Shown here: positions 59,839-64,000 of the stretch, one piece after another
Layout: each line of letters starts with the position of its first letter
How positions within the stretch are numbered: the first letter of the stretch is position 1
NCBI GenBank assembly: GCA_003169845.1
Contig: PNAG01000011.1
Span: 279,044-343,043, forward strand
Direction: 5' to 3'
Origin: Candidatus Dormiibacterota bacterium
Lineage (GTDB): Bacteria; Chloroflexota; Dormibacteria; Dormibacterales; Dormibacteraceae
Length of the DNA stretch: 64,000 bases
Program-made: the position numbers and the translations under genes
The notes under the pieces: model-generated
The model's database searches: none
Seen by the model: the letters and a program-made list of their open reading frames with translations, nothing else
Told to the model about the DNA's origin: nothing

Positions 59839-62159
59839 TGAAGAAGTCTCAGTCCGGCCAGGTGATGGTGCTGGTGGCGCTGTCGCTGATCGCGCTCATC
59901 GGGTCGGCGGCGCTGGTTTTGCTTGCCGGCTCTGCCGAGTGGCAGAAAAACCAGCTCCAGCAGGTGGCCGACCAGGCAGCGCTCGACGCGGCGATGAAGA
60001 TCGGCATTGGCTGCGACGCCGCCAAAGCCAAAACCGTGATCGATGCGGCGGACGGCTCCATCGCCAACCAGCGGACCCAGGTTGCGGGGAACTACAGCAT
60101 CACCCCGGGTACGTGCGCCACACCGTACGTCGGCAAAGACAAATTTGCCGGCAGCTCCCTGAGCGCCGTCATCAACTATCCCTATCGGGCGCACCAGCAG
60201 CAGGTGGAGGTGGTCGTGACCCTGACCCTTCCCCTCTCCTTCGGCAGCGTGGTTGGACAGACGAGCACCACGCTGGTCCGGCGAGCCGTCGCCCAGGCAT
60301 TGCCCGGCTCGGTACCGGCGCTTTCCGCCACGTCGCTGTCGTGCACCGGTGGCCAGGTCAACGTCGCGGGAAGCATCGCCGCGCAGAACGCGATCGCCTT
60401 GAGCGGCAGCTGCGCGCTTTACGCGCATACCCGTTTCGACGCGGCCTCCGGCACGTACTCGGACCTTGGCAACACGTCGGTCTACACCGACAGTCAGACG
60501 TGGATTGGAGTCGGCGGCAGCTGCGCGGCCGGCGGCAGCAGCGGTTCGACCAATGTCATCTGCGCGGACGGCTACGAGCTCACGGGCCATGTGACACCGA
60601 CCTGCGGCACCACCAGCGCGTTCCTGTCCGCGGGCGGCGCGGCGATCAACGCCAATCCGTGCGCGGCCGGGGTGGCAAGGCCTCCGGTGCCGCCAGTCTC
60701 CACCTCGATCCCGCCCGAGCCTAACGCCGACCCGGCCATCTACGCCAAGCTCCCCGGGGGCGCGCCGTGCAACCCCGTGGGTACCTACCCGAGCATCGTC
60801 GTCAACGGAGTGACTGTCGGCTATGGTCCAGCTCCGACCAAGGACCTCGCCGGGTATTACCACTTCCAGACCGGCTGCTACGGCTACCTGAACGTGGGTC
60901 CGCTGAGCGCCGGGATCTCGAACGTCCAGGTCGGGCCGGTGGTCACGGCCAAGCACTTCATCACGCCGACCTTTCCGGCGGCGACCACTGCCGGAACCCT
61001 GCTGGTGGCGGACATCCGGTCCGACGGGACACCGAACAAGTTCGACGCCCCAGCCGGCTGGGTCGAGGCCGGTGTACCGAGCCAGGCGGGCACGAGTCCT
61101 CGCACCGAGATCTGGTACTACGCGAACAATCCGGGCGCAGGCCCCAACCCCACCTTCACGATCACGCCAGCCAACATCGACAGCACCGCACAGGTCTCCG
61201 AGTGGCGGAACGTGGCCACCGTCAACCCGCTGGACCAGACCGGCAACTTCGCGACGGGCACGAACCAGCTCAGCGCGACAGTCGCGACCGGCGGCGCTAC
61301 GGCCGGTGCCAACGAGCTGGTGATCACAGACGACGGGGTGCTGGAAGGACAGGCCGGCCAGACGCTGACCAACCCCGCCGGGTGGAACTCGCTGGCCAAT
61401 GACCCGACCGACGGGTTCAGCGCCGAATACCGCCTCGACCTCCCGGCCGCGGTCGCAAGCGAGACCGTGAACGCGAGCGTAGCGACCAGCTGGGGCCTCG
61501 TGATCGCCGCCTTCAAGGCGGGCGGCGGAGGCCTGGGGGCGGTGCTCGACCCGGGCTTCTACTACTTCAACGGCTATGACGGCGCTGGATTTGCCACCGG
61601 CGGAGGCATCTGCTTGAACGGCGGCACTCTCCTGGCCCGCGACACCACTCTCGAGTTCGTCAACAAATCAGGATTTTCCTCCGGCGACTGCACGCCCGGC
61701 GGCGGAGGAAGCGCCTGCACGGGCGCCTGCCAGTTCGGTTCGACCCCATGCTCTGTCTCCGCGTGCCCGCCCAACGCTGTCGCTGACCCGGGCGCCATCA
61801 CCGGTTCCAATCAGACCTGGTTTGCCGCTCCGTGCGGCCAGGCTCCGGCCGGAGATGCGAGCTGTCCCGCCTCGGCCTGGTGCCCGGTGGGAGACAGGGC
61901 ATGCTCCAACGTCCTGATCTGGGCGCCCGCGGGCACCACCGGCCAGTTCGCGATCAAGGGCGCCAGCGCCAAACACTGGCTTTTGGGCTCGGTCTACTGG
62001 CCTGGAACCTGCACCGACACCGTCAATGGGACCTCGACGATCGCCGGGACGCTCTTTTGCGGCAGCCTTTCGATCTCAGCCGGTGCCGGTGCGGGGACGG
62101 CGATCGGCGGGAACTTCGGGATCGGCACCGCGCTGGTCGAGGCGATTCTCGTCGAATGA
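59838..62159 (+). CDS. tadG: TadG-like pilus assembly protein with inserted beta domain
   Basis: A 773-residue protein with the TadG-type N-terminus SGQVMVLVALSLIALIGSAA and NQLQQVADQAALDAAMKIG, then a long external domain. The segment around residues 368-565 (from VVTAKHFITPTFPAA to SWGLVIAAFKAGGG), with VSEWRNVATVNPLDQTG inside, looks like a separate beta-sandwich domain found in other secreted proteins and appears inserted into the TadG body. At least 15 Cys suggest disulphides. GTG 59838 overlaps the previous stop as TAGTG. Confidence 0.82.
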   Translation: MKKSQSGQVMVLVALSLIALIGSAALVLLAGSAEWQKNQLQQVADQAALDAAMKIGIGCDAAKAKTVIDAADGSIANQRTQVAGNYSITPGTCATPYVGKDKFAGSSLSAVINYPYRAHQQQVEVVVTLTLPLSFGSVVGQTSTTLVRRAVAQALPGSVPALSATSLSCTGGQVNVAGSIAAQNAIALSGSCALYAHTRFDAASGTYSDLGNTSVYTDSQTWIGVGGSCAAGGSSGSTNVICADGYELTGHVTPTCGTTSAFLSAGGAAINANPCAAGVARPPVPPVSTSIPPEPNADPAIYAKLPGGAPCNPVGTYPSIVVNGVTVGYGPAPTKDLAGYYHFQTGCYGYLNVGPLSAGISNVQVGPVVTAKHFITPTFPAATTAGTLLVADIRSDGTPNKFDAPAGWVEAGVPSQAGTSPRTEIWYYANNPGAGPNPTFTITPANIDSTAQVSEWRNVATVNPLDQTGNFATGTNQLSATVATGGATAGANELVITDDGVLEGQAGQTLTNPAGWNSLANDPTDGFSAEYRLDLPAAVASETVNASVATSWGLVIAAFKAGGGGLGAVLDPGFYYFNGYDGAGFATGGGICLNGGTLLARDTTLEFVNKSGFSSGDCTPGGGGSACTGACQFGSTPCSVSACPPNAVADPGAITGSNQTWFAAPCGQAPAGDASCPASAWCPVGDRACSNVLIWAPAGTTGQFAIKGASAKHWLLGSVYWPGTCTDTVNGTSTIAGTLFCGSLSISAGAGAGTAIGGNFGIGTALVEAILVE

Positions 62160-62203
62160 GTTGCACCACTACGCGCACCATGCCAAGCTGCAGGCCCATC
62201 TAG

Positions 62204-62995
62204 ATGTCAATTGCCAGCGCTGACGTCGCCCGGCCGCGCCGGGGACGGCTTTACATCATCATCGGAGCGATTCTGGCCGTCCTGGCCTTTGCCGCCGCAG
62301 CCGGCCTCGCCAGCCTTTCCCTCCTCCAGCAGAACACCGTGGGCACGCGAGTGGTTGTGGCCAGCCACGACATCAGCGCGCGTACGAAAATCCAGTCCTC
62401 TGACCTGGAGCTCTCCGTGGTCAACCCCACCCCTAAGCTGTCCTTTACCCAGGTTGGCCAGGTCGCCGGCAAGGGCGCTCGCGTCGACATCCCCCAGGGG
62501 TCGCCGGTCACGGCCAACCTCATCGCCTCGGCAGGCGATCTCCTCAGCAGCAGCGACGTGGCCTTGCTCCCCATCCCCTCGGGCTACGTCGCCGTCACGG
62601 TGCCGACAGGTGAGCAGGTCGGCGTCGGCGGTTATCCGCAGGTCAGCGACCGCCTCACCATGCTCGCGACGCTCAACACCTCGGTGTTCGGCGCCAGCCC
62701 GGCGGTCCCCGTCGTGCGGACGGTCTTCACCAACCTGGACATCATCCGGGTCGGCCCCGCCGCGTCGCAGGCCGCGGGCGGGGTCCCAAGCAGCCTCACC
62801 CTGCTGATGACGGGGTGTGATGCCGAATACCTTTTCTGGCTCCTCAACAACGCGGTCTTGAAGTACGCGCTTGAGTCGTCCAGCGACTATGCGTCCACCC
62901 CCAACCAGCCGGATCCCGCGTGCCCGAAGCTCTCGTCAGCCGGCGGAGTCGGGCCCAAAGAGGTTGACAAGCGCTGGCACTTCACCAGCGGCTGA
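62204..62995 (+). CDS. cpaB: CpaB/RcpC-like protein with SAF domain
   Basis: A 263-residue protein with an N-terminal membrane helix (LYIIIGAILAVLAFAAAAGLA), a SAF domain (RVVVASHDISARTKIQSSDL) and the RcpC/CpaB C-terminal part. CpaB usually acts with the secretin CpaC in diderms; in a monoderm its role is unknown. It begins with ATG at 62204, 44 bp after tadG, with no clear Shine-Dalgarno sequence. Confidence 0.85.
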   Translation: MSIASADVARPRRGRLYIIIGAILAVLAFAAAAGLASLSLLQQNTVGTRVVVASHDISARTKIQSSDLELSVVNPTPKLSFTQVGQVAGKGARVDIPQGSPVTANLIASAGDLLSSSDVALLPIPSGYVAVTVPTGEQVGVGGYPQVSDRLTMLATLNTSVFGASPAVPVVRTVFTNLDIIRVGPAASQAAGGVPSSLTLLMTGCDAEYLFWLLNNAVLKYALESSSDYASTPNQPDPACPKLSSAGGVGPKEVDKRWHFTSG

Positions 62996-62998
62996 TCC

Positions 62999-63943
62999 AT
63001 GTCCACGAGCGTCATCCTCATCGCGGCCGCGGCGGCCATAGGCGTCGGGCTGGTCATGTACGGAATCCTGGGGCCGGGCCGTGCGGCGGCGAGCGCGCAG
63101 CCTAGCGCCCGGGTCACCTACCGGACGCTGGCCGACGTGCGGGAGCAGCTGAGGAGAAGGTTCGAGCCGACGGGTGCCCCGGTTTGGATCGCCGCAAATC
63201 AAAAGGTGAACTCGCTTGCCGCCGACCTGGCGAGCGCAGACCTCCAGCTTCGTCCGTATGAATTCCGGCTGGTGCAGACAGCGTCCGCACTGGTTTTTGC
63301 GGTGGTCGCACTCCTTCGCTTCGGGATCTCGATTCCCGTTGTCATCCTCGGAATCATCGGGTTTGCGCTTCCGGCGCTCTACCTGCGAAACCGGCGCGGC
63401 CATCGCCTCGCGCAGTTCGAAACAGACCTGCCGCGGGCGATGGAGCTGATGGCCAACTCGATGAAGGCCGGCCAGTCGATCGCGCAATCCCTGCGCGCCG
63501 TGACCGAGAACGCGGGGGCGCCGGTATCCGAAGAGTTCGGACTCGGGCGACGGGAGATCGAGCTCGGCGCCTCGATCGAGAGCGCGTTGGGAAACATGGT
63601 CAAGCGGATCGGTAGCAGCGACCTGAGGCTGGTGGTCATGGTGATCACGATCCAGCACTCGGTCGGAGGCGACCTGCCCGCGATCCTGATCAGCCTTGGG
63701 GACACGATGAAGCAGCGGGCAGAGATGCGGGCTGAGGTCCTCGCCGCAACAGCACAGTCCCGCGCTTCCTCGCTGATCGTCACGCTGCTGCCGATCGCCG
63801 CCGCCCTCGGCCTCTACTTCCTGGTGCCCAACTACTTCCGGCCGATGTTCACGAACCCATTGGGCTGGTTCCTGTTGGCAATCGCCGCCATCATGCTGGG
63901 GATCGGAAACTTCATCATCCGGCGCCTCACGGCGATCCGATGA
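62999..63943 (+). CDS. tadB: Tad pilus inner-membrane platform protein TadB
   Basis: A 314-residue membrane protein with a T2SSF domain: SLAADLASADLQLRPYEF, QFETDLPRAMELMANSMKAG, QHSVGGDLPAILISLGDTMK, and helices at the N-terminus, middle and C-terminus. TadB and TadC form the platform on which TadA acts. It starts with ATG at 62999, three bases after cpaB. Confidence 0.93.
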   Translation: MSTSVILIAAAAAIGVGLVMYGILGPGRAAASAQPSARVTYRTLADVREQLRRRFEPTGAPVWIAANQKVNSLAADLASADLQLRPYEFRLVQTASALVFAVVALLRFGISIPVVILGIIGFALPALYLRNRRGHRLAQFETDLPRAMELMANSMKAGQSIAQSLRAVTENAGAPVSEEFGLGRREIELGASIESALGNMVKRIGSSDLRLVVMVITIQHSVGGDLPAILISLGDTMKQRAEMRAEVLAATAQSRASSLIVTLLPIAAALGLYFLVPNYFRPMFTNPLGWFLLAIAAIMLGIGNFIIRRLTAIR

Positions 63944-64000
63944 ACCTTGGGCCCGTGCTCCCCGTCCTGGTCGGCCTCATCGCGGCCGCCGGCGTCTGGC
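63940..64000 (+). CDS. Probable TadC, first 20 codons only
   Basis: The ATG at 63940 overlaps the tadB stop as ATGA. The 20 visible residues, MNLGPVLPVLVGLIAAAGVW, are a hydrophobic N-terminus as expected for TadC. The assignment rests mostly on gene order. Confidence 0.6.
   Translation, partial: MNLGPVLPVLVGLIAAAGVW

Overview
The window looks like one contiguous stretch of a GC-rich bacterial chromosome. There is no phage, insertion sequence, CRISPR array, rRNA or recognisable tRNA gene. Three features point to a monoderm Terrabacteria lineage: a Tad pilus locus with no secretin gene in view, a SigB-type sigma factor beside an RsbW-like protein, and EF-P with an arginine loop tip. The closest fit from memory is Chloroflexota or Candidatus Dormibacterota, but no marker was compared against a database, so treat this as a guess.

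Layout. Positions 1-5652 (minus strand) carry secD-secF, a DUF2905 protein, ruvC-ruvA-ruvB and yebC. Positions 5746-15934 carry translation genes: tyrS, a CvpA-like protein, pheS-pheT, a TrmH-type RNA methyltransferase, infC-rpmI-rplT and thrS. A divergent lipoprotein gene separates thrS from infC. Positions 16021-24691 hold dedA (plus), then dinG-rsmI-metG-tatD-rsmA-MFS (minus). An orphan AAA ATPase follows at 24777 (plus). Positions 26106-29490 hold scpA-scpB-rluB-cmk-plsC. Positions 29668-34963 hold asp23-nusB-xseB-PAP2-tlyA-nadK-recN-deacetylase. A minus-strand block from 53013 down to 35159 runs hisS-aspS, a membrane protein, DUF948-YtxH-RsbW-like-sigma, pdxH-alaS, a PilM/FtsA-like ATPase with a baseplate-J-domain membrane protein, ruvX-DUF1292-mltG, aroE, prepilin peptidase, PH protein and aroK-aroB-aroQ-efp. 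Positions 53438 to the end are a Tad pilus region: hybrid kinase, tadA and a HEAT-repeat gene on the minus strand; tadZ, two tadE genes, tadG, cpaB, tadB and the first codons of tadC on the plus strand.

Gene expression signals are the most distinctive part. Nine operon-head genes have a TATAAT-like hexamer only 8-10 nt before the start codon, which suggests widespread leaderless transcription. Genes inside operons are packed with 1-nt or 4-nt stop/start overlaps. Several conserved proteins (InfC, TatD, RluB, AroE, AroK) have no ATG, GTG or TTG at the conserved N-terminus but have ATC or CTG exactly there; two of them use CTGA overlaps. The infC operon has a recognisable promoter and a leader with mutually exclusive antiterminator and terminator pairings.

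Intergenic regions carry small hairpin repeats. A composite hairpin element lies after two adjacent operons (29539-29663 and 35033-35156), a 33-bp hairpin repeat occurs at 5692 and 49867, and the 3' end of yebC is duplicated between yebC and ruvC. All gaps between genes are shorter than 300 bases.
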